Shown here piece by piece: positions 6,338 through 6,588 of a stretch of DNA of 6,588 nucleotides. The stretch covers positions 1 to 6,588 of the forward strand of contig JAHFCS010000126.1 of NCBI GenBank assembly GCA_023249395.1. Direction: 5' to 3'. Made by a program: the position numbers and the translations under genes. The notes under the pieces are model-generated. The model did no database searches. It worked only from the letters and a program-made list of their open reading frames with translations, and had not been told where the DNA came from. Positions within the stretch are counted from its first letter, which is position 1. Each line of letters opens with the position of its first letter. This DNA is from Gemmatimonadota bacterium. Lineage in GTDB: Bacteria > Gemmatimonadota > Gemmatimonadetes > Gemmatimonadales > Gemmatimonadaceae.

Positions 6338-6419
6338 ACTGGTACTTCCTCGTATTGATGTAGGTCGGAAGTCCGGTATGGCCGTACCTGCCGACTTCGA
6401 ATGTTGACTCGCCAAACGG

Positions 6420-6442
6420 AAAAAGACCTGGAAATCCAGGTC
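6420..6442 (-). terminator. Terminator-like hairpin within the csp leader (possible attenuator)
   Basis: GACCTGG (6425-6431) and CCAGGTC (6436-6442) form a perfect 7-bp stem with a four-base loop. On the minus strand five T residues (6424-6420) follow directly, the form of an intrinsic terminator. On the plus strand CCCCTTTT follows, so it may work both ways. It lies between the predicted csp promoter and the gene. Confidence 0.6.
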
Positions 6443-6471
6443 CCCTTTTGTGTGTTCGCTGGCCAGTCGTT

Positions 6472-6487
6472 GCACAATGAATTGTGC
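6472..6487. repeat. Perfect palindrome just downstream of the predicted csp transcription start
   Basis: GCACAAT (6472-6478) and ATTGTGC (6481-6487) are perfect inverted copies separated by two bases. It falls at about +6 to +21 of the predicted transcript, so it could be a repressor operator or the first stem-loop of the leader RNA. Confidence 0.55.
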
Positions 6488-6498
6488 GCTAGAATTGA

Positions 6499-6526
6499 AA
6501 TGTACCAGTTCCTGACGGGTTGTCAA
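6499..6526 (-). promoter_or_regulatory. Strong candidate promoter of the cold-shock gene
   Basis: On the minus strand a perfect -35 TTGACA (6526-6521) is followed after 16 bases by TACATT (6504-6499). A TG dinucleotide one base upstream of TACATT makes it an extended -10. The predicted start is near 6492. No comparably good promoter is visible between the leader hairpin and the gene. The remaining bases to the window edge (6527-6588) hold no gene I can support. Confidence 0.55.
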
Positions 6527-6588
6527 TGACGGCATCAGGTGGAATCCTGACCCTGGCCATTGAGCCTCCCTACGACCCAACGGAGGGC

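Larger units (their letters stand above)
6338..6492 (-). promoter_or_regulatory. Long structured 5' leader of the cold-shock gene
   Basis: If transcription starts near 6492 the leader is about 155 bases, a length similar to that of the E. coli cspA leader. In order along the mRNA it holds a palindromic stem (6487-6472), a terminator-like hairpin (6442-6425 with U5 tail), and a third inverted region (6398-6364) just before the Shine-Dalgarno site. That third region can pair two ways: 6393-6398 with 6368-6373, or 6391-6395 with 6364-6368. The two share bases and cannot form together. Riboregulation is inferred. Confidence 0.45.

Noticed and set aside
6403..6408. TTGACT on the plus strand as a -35 element
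   Set aside because: No acceptable -10 lies 16-18 bases downstream and no plus-strand gene follows in the window.
6338..6580. N-terminal extension of the cold-shock frame to 151 residues
   Set aside because: The extra residues have no cold-shock similarity, while the internal ATG at 6337 has a good Shine-Dalgarno sequence and gives the standard 70-residue protein.

Overview
The window is GC-rich bacterial chromosome with dense, tightly packed genes on both strands. The mix of genes (an M48 lipoprotein protease, a DUF5117/DUF4953-type metzincin lipoprotein, a secreted M20 metallopeptidase, a single infA and a short cold-shock gene) fits Gemmatimonadota or a neighbouring lineage such as Acidobacteriota. 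That placement is inference from gene content and protein style; no rRNA or other phylogenetic marker is present beyond infA.

Layout from left to right. (1) 2-805 (+): the 3' part of an M48 zinc-protease lipoprotein whose signal peptide runs off the left edge. (2) 806-1026: a gap between convergent genes with GC-rich imperfect repeats and a weak hairpin. (3) 1027-3489 (-): a large metzincin-type lipoprotein protease. (4) 3490-3616: a short divergent promoter region whose right part carries a compact palindromic operator. (5) 3617-4238 (+): a VapBC toxin-antitoxin pair. The PIN toxin has all four acidic residues but no ATG, GTG or TTG upstream of the first one. An ACG sits exactly where the start should be, behind a textbook Shine-Dalgarno sequence. 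(6) 4383-5789 (+): a secreted M20 peptidase. (7) 5802-6023 (-): infA (IF1), convergent with the M20 gene. (8) 6125-6337 (-): a cold-shock protein, separated from infA by a perfect 15-bp terminator hairpin. (9) 6338-6588: the cold-shock gene's long leader and promoter, with a palindrome just after the predicted transcription start and a terminator-like hairpin inside the leader.

The three large genes are all exported metallopeptidases, so the left two thirds look like envelope or extracellular protein turnover, with a vapBC module set between two of them. The right end is a translation and RNA-chaperone pair: two small OB-fold proteins, IF1 and Csp, in the same orientation. The most interesting points are the start-codon state of vapC, the vapBC operator, and the layered regulatory architecture of the csp-infA region. 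I found no rRNA, tRNA, CRISPR array or insertion sequence.
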